NCBI GenBank assembly: GCA_024401475.1
Contig: JAKSKZ010000031.1
Span: 1 to 40,511, forward strand
From: Paludibacteraceae bacterium
GTDB taxonomy: Bacteria; Bacteroidota; Bacteroidia; Bacteroidales; Paludibacteraceae
DNA: 40,511 nucleotides
Reading direction: 5' to 3'
Position 1 is the first letter of the stretch. Each line of letters begins with the position of its first letter. This document shows positions 15,481-25,365 of the stretch, one piece after another. The notes under the pieces were generated by a model, which searched no databases, had not been told where the DNA came from, and saw only the letters and a list, made by a program, of their open reading frames with translations. The position numbers and the translations under genes were made by a program.

Positions 15481-17022
15481 TTATCCGACAACCCACTCTG
15501 CTATATTCTTCTCCTTTGTGCTGAAATTCACTCCGATCTTCACAATCTTCTTGTCTGAAGCAGATATCTTTTTAGCGTATCTCTTTTCATCTATCTGAGC
15601 CAAAGCTATTTCTGCCGACTCATCACGCTTACATTCAATGATATAGACGCAATTGTTTGTTTCAAAGAAGACGTCGATGCGACCACCCAAAACTGGATAT
15701 TCCACAAACACATTTTGTCCGGTGAATCTGATCATCAGATATAGCATATTGCGGAAATGAATCTCCATCATATTGGGCTCGTTGTTCTCAAACGGGATTT
15801 GTCCAATTATATGCTTGATCCGAAGAAGGATTCCTTCCACGTCATCGTTGTTGATTTTCTCATAAAGGTCTTGCAAATCATTGTCCAACAATCCTCCTTT
15901 GCCAGAATATTCGGCCAACAAACATTGTATAAAACCGTCTTGCACCTCTTCGTTTGGAAAGCCAAGTCGATAAAATTTTCCATTGAAGTCTTTGATTGTC
16001 AGATATCCACTCTGATACAAAGCCGCCACAATGTTTTCTTCTCCATTTCCGAAAGTGGCGATATTTTCAAGAGTGGCTAATATTCCGTTTTCTAATTTAG
16101 ATAAATCCGGTTCATTCTTCTTCAAAATTTTCACCAGATATGTCGGTGTGCCTGTCGCGAACCAATAGTTTCTTAATTGTTTCTCGCTCAACGCATTAAG
16201 CAGGCTGAACGGGTTGTAGATATCTTCCGACTTTTCAGAAAAATGATAGCCATCATATTTCTTTTTAAGCAATCCATACATCTCATCCACACTGACATTA
16301 TCATCTTCTGCAAATTTTTTAATCTCATCATCGAAACATGTGCGAAGCTCATTTTCTGAGATTCCACATATAGACGCATATTTTTTGCTCGTGGAGATGT
16401 CCTGCAAATTATTTGCCGCGCTGAAAATTCCCAGTTTGCCATAACGGGTGACGCCAGTAAGAAATGTGAATTTAATACATTTGTCTGCATTTTTGAAAAC
16501 TCCATACAGACTTTGCAACACTGAACGATTGGCATCTTGAATTTCACTATTTCCGATAGTATCAGTCAACGGTTTGTCGTATTCGTCGATAAGGATTACG
16601 ACTTTTTTCCCTGTTTTTTCGTATGCTCGTTGGATAACGCCTTGAAAACGAGATCCGAATGTCACCTCACTTGCGTTGGAGCCATACTTGCTTTCACATT
16701 TTTCCAAAAAAAGATTGACTACGCTATCAAGTTCGTTCTCCTTAACATATTTATCCCCCGAAAAATCCAAATGAAACACCGGATATTCAATCCATTCCGT
16801 CTCCAACGAATCGATAGCGAGACCTTTGAAAAGTTCTTTTTGACCAAGAAAATAGGCCTCCAATGTTGTGGTAAGCAGGCTTTTGCCGAAACGACGCGGG
16901 CGGCTGAATACATAATATTCTCCAGAAGAAACCAATTTGTATACCAGATCCGTCTTGTCTACATAGACATAACCGCCTTCAATTATCTTTTCAAATGTCT
17001 GTATACCTATTGGAAATTTCAT
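15481..17022 (-). CDS. AAA-ATPase / PD-(D/E)XK nuclease family protein (copy 1)
   Basis: From the ATG at 17022 (MKFPIGIQTF) the protein is 513 residues; the longer frame would overlap the -7 box. The N-terminal AAA-ATPase-like domain has 'VYVDKTDLVYKL', a Walker A variant 'RPRRFGKSLL' (41-50), a Walker B 'VILIDEYDKPLTDT', and 'FTFLTGVTRYGKLGIFSAANNL'. The C-terminal domain (about 440-513) is PD-(D/E)XK-like: 'GGRIDVFFETNNCVYIIECKRD' with D450 and E464-x-K466. This family (AAA-ATPase_like plus PDDEXK_9) is greatly expanded in Bacteroidales, and its biological role is unsettled; defence or selfish-element functions have been suggested. All motifs are intact. It is a more distant relative of the tandem pair at 26359 and 27972. 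Confidence 0.88.
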   Translation of the reverse strand: MKFPIGIQTFEKIIEGGYVYVDKTDLVYKLVSSGEYYVFSRPRRFGKSLLTTTLEAYFLGQKELFKGLAIDSLETEWIEYPVFHLDFSGDKYVKENELDSVVNLFLEKCESKYGSNASEVTFGSRFQGVIQRAYEKTGKKVVILIDEYDKPLTDTIGNSEIQDANRSVLQSLYGVFKNADKCIKFTFLTGVTRYGKLGIFSAANNLQDISTSKKYASICGISENELRTCFDDEIKKFAEDDNVSVDEMYGLLKKKYDGYHFSEKSEDIYNPFSLLNALSEKQLRNYWFATGTPTYLVKILKKNEPDLSKLENGILATLENIATFGNGEENIVAALYQSGYLTIKDFNGKFYRLGFPNEEVQDGFIQCLLAEYSGKGGLLDNDLQDLYEKINNDDVEGILLRIKHIIGQIPFENNEPNMMEIHFRNMLYLMIRFTGQNVFVEYPVLGGRIDVFFETNNCVYIIECKRDESAEIALAQIDEKRYAKKISASDKKIVKIGVNFSTKEKNIAEWVVG

Positions 17023-17046
17023 AATCACGTTTTTATGGAATTTTGG

Positions 17047-17054
17047 CAAAGTTA
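17047..17054 (-). promoter_or_regulatory. -7 box of AAA/nuclease copy 1
   Basis: TAACTTTG on the minus strand, 25 bp before the ATG at 17022. The position supports the shorter start. Confidence 0.5.
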
Positions 17055-17199
17055 ATGAAAACGTTGCGAATATGGAATCCCAATACCCGAATCCGACACC
17101 CATAGAGTCAAGTAGGAATTGCAAAAATATTAAAAGAAGTTGGTCATTCTTTCCGTCAGACTACTTCGTTTTCCTCCTACTCGATTTTAAAGCCTTAAC

Positions 17200-19047
17200 T
17201 TAAATGGTAAACGTAGCTATATTTGTCAACGTATATTTAAACGCTCGCTTTATACCGAATTTTGAAACTTCAAATTGTTGTTGTTCGTCTTCTTCAGGTT
17301 TACAAGGATACGCACTCTTTAAATCTCTTTCCTCATCAATTCCTTTTTCTAGATCCATGCATCTAAACCATGTTTCATACGCACCACCGTGTATGTCTTT
17401 AATGAGTTGGTAATTACCATCTCGATACACAAAAGAGTACTTCCAATAGCCATTTCGGCCAAAACCATAATGTATTTCCAATTGATCGTCGTGTGCAGAA
17501 ACGACTAAATCGGGAGCAATATAAGCGCCCCCATCTTCATCGACTGCATAAAAACATCCCGAATTCCAAATGTCAGACACAAAAGAAGTATCACCCTCAT
17601 TAATTACAAGCATTATACCCTCATAGGCATGTTTTGGAACTTCTTCATAGTTATCGTCATCTACTACGTCTTCATTTGGGTGGCTCGTTTTTTCCCCCTC
17701 AGTTCTGCTCTTTTTCCAGTACTCCAGTTCATCTGCGTTGTAAGGCCCTTCAATAGCAAGCAGATAATCTGTTTTACCATCTTTATTTACATCGCAGCTT
17801 GAAAAAACACCGTTAAAAATGTATCCTTCAGGCATTAGTGATTCAAACTCACTCGTATCGCTACAACGTACAGAGGTCACATTGTCTTCTTCCTTTATTT
17901 TGTAAGTCTTAGGATAGTAATGTGGAGATAAGAAAGTCGATTCAATCACCTTAACCATTTCTGCGGCAGGTTCGCCTTTTAGATCGCATCCACCACAATT
18001 TCGCTTCCAAATACGTTCGATTGTTGGTCCAAACACCACTTCATTTATATTAGAAGGTATTTTATACTCCTGTTTGAAAAATGCGCTCTTGTGAGGACCT
18101 ATTGTCTTGTTCTTTTGGGTGTCTACACCCCTTACCATCATATACATCACACTGTCAACAACAATTGTGTCGATGTAATTATAAGTCCAATCGGTAGTTT
18201 GATTGAAATAGCCAGAAATGGTAAGCGACTGTTTTTGGTAGTTACCAACCACATGAAACTCAGCTACGCTATCGGCTGCAAGACCATTGACCTCCTTAAA
18301 GATTTTTGGGGTATTCTTTTCCTCGTTTCCTATTTTAGTGGTACGTACAGCACGAATATTGGCACCTATAAATCGGTAGACATCATAAATTCCTATTCCG
18401 GGATATTCATTATATCCTATAGTTTTGACATTAGTATTAGAAAATCCTAACTCTCTGGAAATATAACTTACAGGAACAATTTTACGCTGTTCATTTGATT
18501 CGTTTTCTGAAAAATAGGTACGATATATATATTTACCTTCGCCATTGCACCTTTCGTACCATTCCGCAATTTTTGCTAAAGGTAAAAAGATCTTTTCCTT
18601 GTTGTATCGTGATGTTCCAATCATACCACCAACACCGCTACCCTGGTAATTGTCGGACATTTCCCAATTACAACTTTTAAACAACTCTTCAATCTCCGCA
18701 ATCGAAGGCATTCGCCATTCGCTTCCCCAGTTTGCGGTCGCAGCATCATCTTCGTCTTTAAGAGCAGAAAGGCTATCAACAATACCATACGCCGATTCTG
18801 TACAATACTTCTTGAGATTTTTTTTACTGCCCCATTTATAATTATCCCATGAAAAAGAATCCTTTGGATCAGTTTCTCCCCATGCGAAAAAAAAACCAAC
18901 TTCAGTTGGCGTGGAGGCCCCCACATTGTAAGTCGCCCACATGGTGCCACTTGGCAAACCAAGGTCAACATAGTCGTGTTTCTCACTGCACGCAGTTGAA
19001 AATATAAGTGCTATTAACACTATTAGAAAATTAAATATCAATCTCAT
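17200..19047 (-). CDS. Large lipoprotein with a 'VDLGLPSG' (Fib_succ_major-like) domain
   Basis: From the ATG at 19047 this is a 615-residue lipoprotein (FSTAC, C20). Residues 24-230 hold the widespread Bacteroidota module starting 'DYVDLGLPSGTMWATYNVGA' with 'FFAWGET' and 'GSEWRMPSIAEIEELF', a C-type-lectin-like fold related to the Fib_succ_major family. A middle region (about 240-370) is beta-rich. The last third contains an FG-GAP/EF-like stretch 'SCDVNKDGKTDYLLAIEG' and long loops with acidic clusters. It is likely surface exposed, possibly for adhesion or sensing; the substrate is unknown. It is flanked by the AAA/nuclease gene and an 880-bp gap. Confidence 0.7.
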   Translation of the reverse strand: MRLIFNFLIVLIALIFSTACSEKHDYVDLGLPSGTMWATYNVGASTPTEVGFFFAWGETDPKDSFSWDNYKWGSKKNLKKYCTESAYGIVDSLSALKDEDDAATANWGSEWRMPSIAEIEELFKSCNWEMSDNYQGSGVGGMIGTSRYNKEKIFLPLAKIAEWYERCNGEGKYIYRTYFSENESNEQRKIVPVSYISRELGFSNTNVKTIGYNEYPGIGIYDVYRFIGANIRAVRTTKIGNEEKNTPKIFKEVNGLAADSVAEFHVVGNYQKQSLTISGYFNQTTDWTYNYIDTIVVDSVMYMMVRGVDTQKNKTIGPHKSAFFKQEYKIPSNINEVVFGPTIERIWKRNCGGCDLKGEPAAEMVKVIESTFLSPHYYPKTYKIKEEDNVTSVRCSDTSEFESLMPEGYIFNGVFSSCDVNKDGKTDYLLAIEGPYNADELEYWKKSRTEGEKTSHPNEDVVDDDNYEEVPKHAYEGIMLVINEGDTSFVSDIWNSGCFYAVDEDGGAYIAPDLVVSAHDDQLEIHYGFGRNGYWKYSFVYRDGNYQLIKDIHGGAYETWFRCMDLEKGIDEERDLKSAYPCKPEEDEQQQFEVSKFGIKRAFKYTLTNIATFTI

Positions 19048-19956
19048 AAATGGGAGAGAACTATTTGTCACTTCCTAAAATAGGTTGACTTGGTTGTTTG
19101 TTATTTCTGATATTAGTTGACTATCGTTTCTTGTTCCTGAGTTGGGTCGACAGATTACCGTACTATAATACGCCTCTTTCTTTGTGCTTCGATAAACTCG
19201 TTTCGCAGACAACCCTCTTGACGATTTTTTCCATTTCGTTGACTTTCTAGTCAACTTTTCTCAGGGCAATACACTATCTTTGAATTATATCAGTCTTGTT
19301 TGTTGCCATTGCTCTTTTTCCATTCCAATGCAGACTCCGTCAAACAGTATTTCTGATTTGGACTTTGGGGTTGGTTGGGATACTTGCGTTATATAATTGC
19401 CAAGAATTACACTCCACAGAGTATCGTAGTATGTTGTGTTGTTTTCGTGCCATAATTGTTTAGTTGTATGTGTCTGATTACAGTGAAAAACAGCTTTATC
19501 TTACTCATATTGTAACGGGTGCACCCGGAAACTGCAAACGTTCACATCTGTTCGAAGCAATTTTTTCCCGTCAAAATGGGTATAGGTCTTGGATTGCACA
19601 AGACATTATTCTAATCTTCAAAAATACATATAATACCCGTTGGTTAAATTAAATTTACAATAAAAAATAAAAAAAATCGCATGTGCACTTTCATTGTCGC
19701 TAAAACCATGACAGGCCTAGAGAAAAACTCGACTTTGGCTCGCCTAAAAAGCGTTTCCTCAGTTTTTTTGACTAATATTGCACTTGTTTCTTGACTCTAT
19801 GATCGAGTAATACTGCTCGTATGTCAAAGAAATTTGTATACTTGCCCTCACATATAAAAATAAATAATGTAGTATGCCATCGCTCTACCTTCCAAGCAAG
19901 CAACTACTCGCGAAGCATAGGGAGAAGTTGGCGGGATAAACATTAAAGAAGTCATT
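19048..19956. other. 909-bp intergenic region with repeated GTTGACT motifs
   Basis: No credible full gene. Four copies of GTTGACT or its reverse complement occur at 19084, 19116, 19238 and 19249; the last two form a 7-bp stem hairpin (19238-19255). A TATACTTG at 19837-19844 could be a weak -7 box for the helicase gene. Just before the helicase a short frame (19873-19938) reads MPSLYLPSKQLLAKHREKLAG and may be the tail of a lost gene. The remainder is AT-rich and featureless. Confidence 0.4.
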
Positions 19957-22900
19957 ATGAAACTCATAGAAGGAACATACGAGAATCTGATAACGGATGG
20001 TTTGAAGCAGGAAATGCTGACAGCATCGGAAGAGGGATTGGTATGCAAACAGGAGGATATTGATAGCGCAGAGTCGCCCAATATGCTTACAGAGCATTTG
20101 AGTAAGATCATCCGCAATCGACTTTCAGATGAAAACCTCACAACTGAGGAGCGTGCAGCATTTGCCAACCGCTTGATTGACTTTCTTGGAGAAGAAAAAG
20201 AGGAGAAGGTAGTTGATGATAAGCAGATGTTGGCAGCCGTTATATCACAACAGGAAGAAGCACGACTGAGGGCAACCAGTGGAGCATTGATTCGACCGCT
20301 GACAGGCTTCCGCACGAGCAATCTCTTCACGGGTGGTCAGAGCCGTGTGTCGCTGAGTAGTGAGATAGAGCGCGACATTGAGAGTGCCGACAGCATCTGC
20401 ATGATTGTTTCGTTCTTGAAGCTTTCGGGCGTGAACCTCATCTATGATCATCTGAAGCGTTTCTGCAGTAATCCGCAGCATCGGTTACGCATCATCACCA
20501 CAACTTATTGTGGCGTTACGGATGCCAAGGCTGTAGAACGTCTGGCGAGTCTCCCCAACACGGAAATACGCATCTCGTACAACACAGAGATTGAGCGTCT
20601 TCATGCCAAGTCGTACATCTTCGAGCGTAATTCTGGCTTCAGCACGGCTTACATTGGTTCGAGCAACCTCTCGAAATCGGCTCAGACGGATGGACTAGAG
20701 TGGAATATTCGTGTGACCAACGTGGAGAACCCGCACATCATCAATGCCGCCCTTGCCACGTTCGATATCTATTGGAACAGCCATAACTTTGAGGACTTCC
20801 GTGAAGGTGGAATAGAGAAGCTTTATAAGGAGTTGCAAAAGATTCGTGAGCCAAAACTTGCAACAGATGTTTTGGCCAAATACACCATACTGCCACACCA
20901 GAAGCAGATTCTCGACAAACTGGCTGTGATGCGTGAAGGCGATGTTCGTCGTAACCTCATTGTGGCAGCTACGGGTACGGGCAAAACGGTTATCTCTGCT
21001 TTTGACTATAAGGTATTCACGGAGCAGACAGAAGGAACGCATCGCTTGCTGTTTGTGGCTCATCGTGAAGAGATCTTGAAACAGTCGCGCAGGACGTACC
21101 GAAGCGTATTGCAGAATGCTAACTTTGGCGATGTTTGGGTAGGCGATTCACGTCCTGTAAACGGCATAGAGCATCTGTTTATTTCTGTCCAAACCTTCAA
21201 TTCGAAGTTCGACAGCATCTTCCGCGATCTCCCCGCTGATTATTATGACTACATCGTGATTGACGAGGCACACCACCTTGTTGCCGATAGTTATCGCAAG
21301 ATACTCAGCAAGTTCATGCCAAAGTTACTTGTGGGTCTTACGGCTACGCCTGAACGTATGGATGGCGTAAGTCTTTTGCCTGACTTTGACAATCAGATAA
21401 GCGCGGAAATACGTTTGCCCAAGGCACTTGACGAGGGATTGCTTACGCCTTTCCAGTATCTGTGTATCAGCGATGATACCGACCTCACGGACGAAGAACT
21501 GATGCAAGGCGACCGTTATGTGGCAACGAAACTTACCGAGAAGCTTTGCAATCGTGAACGTGTGGGGCTTATCGTCAATCGCCTGCAGTATTATCTGGCA
21601 GATGAACAACGATGCCGTGCCCTGGGATTCTGCGCAACGAAAAAGCACGCTCAGTACATGGCAGAGGAGTTCCGGCGTGTAGGATTGAAAGCTGCCTATC
21701 TGACCTCTGACAACGATGCTGAACGCCTCTCGCTGAACAAACAACTGGCCAAGGGCGAAATCAATTACCTCTTTGTCGTAGATATTTTCAACGAGGGTGT
21801 GGATATTCCTGCGGTCGATACGGTATTGTTCCTTCGTCCTACCGAGTCGTTGACCATCTTCTTGCAGCAACTTGGCCGTGGTCTTCGTCTCTATCCTGGA
21901 AAACAGCAGCTCACGGTCTTCGACTTCGTGGCGCAGCTTAATCAGAAATATGATTTCGCCAGCCGCTTCCGCAGCCTTCTTACTCGTACTGACAAGAGCG
22001 TGGTGGATCAGGTGAAGAACGGCTTCACACTATTGCCTCATGGGTGCACCATCCACATGGAAGAGAAGGCGCAGGAATACGTGTTGCAGAACATCAAGGC
22101 GGCCATCTACAATAAGGCGCGTCTCGTTAAAGAATTGCGTACCTACACCCATACACCTACTCTCGCTGAGTTTATCGAGAACAACGGGCAGGATGTGCGT
22201 CTCATCTACAAGGGCGCAGGCTGCTGGTCGAGTTTGAAGCGCGAGGCAGGTATGTGCGATTATACTGAGGATGAGAATACAAAACGCTTTGTGAAAGGCA
22301 TCGGTAATCTGGTTCATGTGAATACCGTTTCATACCTCAATTTCATTCGCAAGGTCGCCAAGGGGGACATCACTTGTAACGATGAACGCGAGGAGACCTA
22401 TGCCGTAATGCTCTACTATAGCCTTTTCGGTGATAAGATAAGCAAGATTGGCGTTGAGAATATCGGAGAGGCGTTGAGACGTTTGGCAAACTATCCCGTG
22501 TTTGTTTCCGAGATACTTGAACTGACCGAATACCTTCTCTCTCGCCTTGACACAAAGACCTATTCTGTAGGCGAAGGAATGCCTGTAAGCCTTGAACAAT
22601 ATGGCTGCTATACCCGTGAGGAAGTCTTTGCCATCTTCAAGCGACAGACAGCCAACAAAAAGATGCAAGGCTCTGTGGCCGGTGTGTTCAACATCGAAGA
22701 ACTGGGCACCGAACTCTTCTTCGTCACGCTCAACAAATCCGACAAAGATTTCTCTGCTGAAACCATGTATAACGATTATGTGGTGAGCGAAAACGAGTTC
22801 CGTTGGGAATCGCAGAATACCGATTCGCACCAAGGCAAGGGAAAGCGTTTCGTGGAGCAAAGGACGAACGGCAAGAAGTTCCTTCTCTTCGTCCGCGAGA

Positions 22901-23043
22901 ACAAGAAAGATGGTTACGGCAACACTTGTCCGTTCATTTGCTTTGGCCTTGTTGACTACATCAGCTCTAAAGGTGACAAACCAATGAAAATCAACTGGCA
23001 AATGCATCAACCTATTCTGCCTCAGTTCCTAAGTGCCGTGTAA
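19957..23043 (+). CDS. PLD-nuclease / SF2 helicase / DUF3427 protein, likely phage defence
   Basis: A 1028-residue multidomain protein. Residues about 110-280 are a phospholipase-D-type nuclease domain ('RLHAKSYIF' with H216 and K218, then 'YIGSSNLSKSA'). Residues 305-700 are a superfamily 2 helicase: Walker A 'AATGTGKT' (337-344), DEAH box 'VIDEAHH' (434-440), 'LVGLTATPER', motif VI 'QQLGRGLRLYPGK'. The remainder to the C-terminus is DUF3427 ('LFFVTLNKSDKDF', 'KKFLLFVRENKKDG'). Such fusions are known next to or fused with NUDIX enzymes in restriction and defence contexts, and a NUDIX gene does follow 3 bp downstream, but truncated. Codon choice looks more GC-rich than the neighbouring AAA genes, compatible with lateral transfer. 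All motifs are intact. Confidence 0.9.
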   Translation: MKLIEGTYENLITDGLKQEMLTASEEGLVCKQEDIDSAESPNMLTEHLSKIIRNRLSDENLTTEERAAFANRLIDFLGEEKEEKVVDDKQMLAAVISQQEEARLRATSGALIRPLTGFRTSNLFTGGQSRVSLSSEIERDIESADSICMIVSFLKLSGVNLIYDHLKRFCSNPQHRLRIITTTYCGVTDAKAVERLASLPNTEIRISYNTEIERLHAKSYIFERNSGFSTAYIGSSNLSKSAQTDGLEWNIRVTNVENPHIINAALATFDIYWNSHNFEDFREGGIEKLYKELQKIREPKLATDVLAKYTILPHQKQILDKLAVMREGDVRRNLIVAATGTGKTVISAFDYKVFTEQTEGTHRLLFVAHREEILKQSRRTYRSVLQNANFGDVWVGDSRPVNGIEHLFISVQTFNSKFDSIFRDLPADYYDYIVIDEAHHLVADSYRKILSKFMPKLLVGLTATPERMDGVSLLPDFDNQISAEIRLPKALDEGLLTPFQYLCISDDTDLTDEELMQGDRYVATKLTEKLCNRERVGLIVNRLQYYLADEQRCRALGFCATKKHAQYMAEEFRRVGLKAAYLTSDNDAERLSLNKQLAKGEINYLFVVDIFNEGVDIPAVDTVLFLRPTESLTIFLQQLGRGLRLYPGKQQLTVFDFVAQLNQKYDFASRFRSLLTRTDKSVVDQVKNGFTLLPHGCTIHMEEKAQEYVLQNIKAAIYNKARLVKELRTYTHTPTLAEFIENNGQDVRLIYKGAGCWSSLKREAGMCDYTEDENTKRFVKGIGNLVHVNTVSYLNFIRKVAKGDITCNDEREETYAVMLYYSLFGDKISKIGVENIGEALRRLANYPVFVSEILELTEYLLSRLDTKTYSVGEGMPVSLEQYGCYTREEVFAIFKRQTANKKMQGSVAGVFNIEELGTELFFVTLNKSDKDFSAETMYNDYVVSENEFRWESQNTDSHQGKGKRFVEQRTNGKKFLLFVRENKKDGYGNTCPFICFGLVDYISSKGDKPMKINWQMHQPILPQFLSAV

Positions 23044-23046
23044 ACT

Positions 23047-23311
23047 ATGAACGAACGTAAGCACATAGAAGTTGTAGCAACCATCATCCGAAGACACTCT
23101 CAATCTCCCTTAAAGGGGGAGGAAATCTTCGCCACCCAACGAGGTTATGGCGAATGGAAGGATTGGTGGGAGTTTCCTGGCGGTAAGATGGAAGTAGGGG
23201 AATCGCCCGAAGAAGCCTTAAAGCGAGAGATACGCGAGGAACTGGCCACAGAGATTGAAGTAGGTGAGTTAATCACTACAGTTGAGTATGATTACCCTCA
23301 ATTTCACCTAA
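23047..23311 (+). pseudogene. NUDIX (MutT-like) hydrolase, 3' end lost to a transposase fragment
   Basis: The first about 88 codons encode a clear NUDIX domain: 'HIEVVATIIRRHSQ', then the Nudix box 'GGKMEVGESPEEALKREIREELATE', matching G-x5-E-x7-REUxEExGU, and 'TTVEYDYPQFHL'. After 'FHLT' the frame runs into the reverse strand of a transposase gene (junction about 23305-23312) and ends with foreign residues at 23466. Intact relatives are about 130 residues, with a C-terminal helix, so this one lacks its last beta strand and helix. It begins 3 bp after the helicase stop, so the two were translationally linked. It probably hydrolysed modified nucleotides for the helicase system and is likely inactive now. 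Confidence 0.8.
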
Positions 23312-23503
23312 CCCTGCCGACAACTCTTTTATGGTCTGCTTCCCTGACATATAGTCGCTCCATATTTCGGAGGTCGGAATCGGATCTTTTCCTACGAATT
23401 GGCGACCACAAGACAAACATTTGTATAATTGAATGCCTTTCCTTTTGCCATTCTTTTTTGTTATAGGCGATTTGCACGCTGGACATTTTTTTTCATAACA
23501 CAC
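23312..23503 (-). pseudogene. N-terminal fragment of a Zn-ribbon transposase
   Basis: Reading MCYEKKCPACKSPITKKNGK, then QLYKCLSCGRQFVG, then 'SEIWSDYMSGKQTIKELSAGLG'. This is the zinc ribbon (C-x2-C ... C-x2-C) and the start of the helix-turn-helix of IS256-variant or IS1-like transposases common in Bacteroidota. The sequence stops inside the HTH, exactly where NUDIX sequence begins on the other strand. The rest of the element is missing from the window, so a deletion or rearrangement followed the insertion. The gap 23504-23687 shows nothing else. Confidence 0.7.
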
Positions 23504-23687
23504 TTTTGAACATCTCGCAAATCTATATTTTATGAGACTTCAGAGCAAATCTCAGCCTGCATTTTGACCTATAGGTCCAAAAAAACACCCCAACGTTCAC
23601 AAGTCAGGGCGTCACAGTTTATCAATTATACTGGTGCCAAACGCACCATTTATCATATCTGTCTTCTTTTCGTAACGCCGATAATCA

Positions 23688-25277
23688 TCAACGGAATACA
23701 ATCTGTTCTATCTTGCATTCATGCTTTTTAGTCTTTTCATCGTAGTTGATGCCCACGAACAGCATGTCACCACGGTAGTGTTTCAGCACTTCGTCATATT
23801 GCTTGTCTTTTATCTGCTGCAAGGCAGTTTCCGGGCTTTTGTTATGTTTCAGTTCAATAACCATTGCTGGAATATTCGGCAAGAACGGGATTAAGGCAAG
23901 GTCTGCATAACCCTTTCCTGTTGGCAGTTCCTTTACCAGCGTATAGCGTGTGTTGGCGTAGAAATACGCCAGGCAGATGGCGCTCTGGAAGCAATGCTCG
24001 TCGTTGTAAGTCAAGTTACTAGTAACCTCGGTGTGGGCGGCGTCAAGAGCCTTGGCTACAGCATCCTCATTGCCATTGATGGTGTCGTCGAGAAGTTTCC
24101 TTGAGGCGTTGACTATTTCTATCACCTTGACATAATTGTCGTCATAATCAATGGCACTCACCCATTCCTCACGAACTTCCTCATTAGGGATTTTGCAGGT
24201 CTTGGTCTTTCGGTCATATGACAAATATCCCAGATGAATCAGGTAAGTGAAGACATTGTCTTTGTTTGTGATATCGTCTAACTTGTTTCGGAAATCCTTG
24301 ACTTTAACAGGTACGGGCGTTCCTGACATCATACGGATGATGTCTTCCCTTATGCCATCAAAATTCATGCTTATATAGTCCTTTAGGACCTCAAAAGTGC
24401 TGGTGGCAGACCAGTAACTGCCAAATTCTTTTCTTCTTACTGCATTTACAACTGACAACGGATTGAAGACGCCAACAGATTCTGACAGTTTATAACCATC
24501 GTACCATCGAGAACACTCTTCCTTGTCGATGCCATGTGTATTGCAGAGATCCTCAACCTCTTCATGGGTGAAGCCAATAAGTCCTGCGAACTGCTGTGCA
24601 TCCACCATGGAATACTCAGTAAATTCATTGAGCTTTGACTGCATCTTGTCTCTTACTATTGGCAGAATACCTGTAATATACGCTAAGGCGATGGCAGGGC
24701 GAAGGGTTGTGTCCTTGAACAAGCTATTTAAAAATTGGAGATAGCTGTCAAACACATTTTCTGCCACACGTTCTCGAACTAGGACATCGTATTCGTCGAT
24801 AATGATGATGAACTTTTCGCCAATCTTTCCGTAAACTTTCTGAATGTTTGTAGCAATTGATGTTCCTTGTTTAAACTCAATAGTAGGAAATGCCTCACGA
24901 AATTCTTCTAGCACTTCTTCTTGTATGTATTTTACGACGTCCGTTCTGTTTTCCTCAATCAAACTTCTTTGATACCAACCGTTCAAATCCAACTTAATCA
25001 CGTTGAATTTGTTCATGTTGTCCTCATAGCCGGGCACATCTCCAATCTTCATCTTCGAGAAGATTTCCCTGGTGTCGCATCCCTTGGAATAATAAGCGGA
25101 AATCATATTACCAGTCATGCTCTTACCGAAACGGCGGGCTCGAGACATGCAGACAAAGTTTTGCCTTGTGCCAAGTAGTTTGTTCAACTCTGTCAGCACT
25201 AATGATTTGTCAACATAGATGTCCGTATTCTTATCCATTTTGAATGCTTCTGCATTCGGATTGAGGTATATGCCCAT
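23688..25277 (-). CDS. AAA-ATPase / PD-(D/E)XK nuclease family protein (copy 2, divergent)
   Basis: A 529-residue member of the same superfamily, but from another subgroup than copies 1, 3 and 4: it begins MGIYLNPNAEAFK. ATPase motifs: 'IYVDKSLVLTELN', the Walker A variant 'SRARRFGKSMTGNM', Walker B 'IIIIDEYDVLVRE', and 'YITGILPIVRDKMQS' in place of the GVTRYGKLG motif. The C-terminal nuclease-like domain has 'GYADLALIPF' with D459 and 'MVIELKHN' with E475-x-K477. A canonical promoter (25303-25333) drives it. It is apparently intact, and no neighbour is close enough for an operon. Confidence 0.88.
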   Translation of the reverse strand: MGIYLNPNAEAFKMDKNTDIYVDKSLVLTELNKLLGTRQNFVCMSRARRFGKSMTGNMISAYYSKGCDTREIFSKMKIGDVPGYEDNMNKFNVIKLDLNGWYQRSLIEENRTDVVKYIQEEVLEEFREAFPTIEFKQGTSIATNIQKVYGKIGEKFIIIIDEYDVLVRERVAENVFDSYLQFLNSLFKDTTLRPAIALAYITGILPIVRDKMQSKLNEFTEYSMVDAQQFAGLIGFTHEEVEDLCNTHGIDKEECSRWYDGYKLSESVGVFNPLSVVNAVRRKEFGSYWSATSTFEVLKDYISMNFDGIREDIIRMMSGTPVPVKVKDFRNKLDDITNKDNVFTYLIHLGYLSYDRKTKTCKIPNEEVREEWVSAIDYDDNYVKVIEIVNASRKLLDDTINGNEDAVAKALDAAHTEVTSNLTYNDEHCFQSAICLAYFYANTRYTLVKELPTGKGYADLALIPFLPNIPAMVIELKHNKSPETALQQIKDKQYDEVLKHYRGDMLFVGINYDEKTKKHECKIEQIVFR

Positions 25278-25302
25278 ACTTATCCCAATTTATTATTCGA
25301 AA

Positions 25303-25333
25303 CAAAATTAAGCACTTTTTTAGAGTTGACAAA
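25303..25333 (-). promoter_or_regulatory. Promoter of AAA/nuclease copy 2
   Basis: On the minus strand TTTG (25333-25330), exactly 19 bp, then TAATTTTG (25310-25303), 26 bp before the ATG at 25277. Confidence 0.7.
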
Positions 25334-25365
25334 TAATTCTTGACAATACCCTACAATTCAGTTTC

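Noticed and set aside
22330..23010. A 226-codon open frame antisense to the helicase gene
   Set aside because: It overlaps fully with a well-supported helicase/DUF3427 frame and shows no independent motif or promoter.
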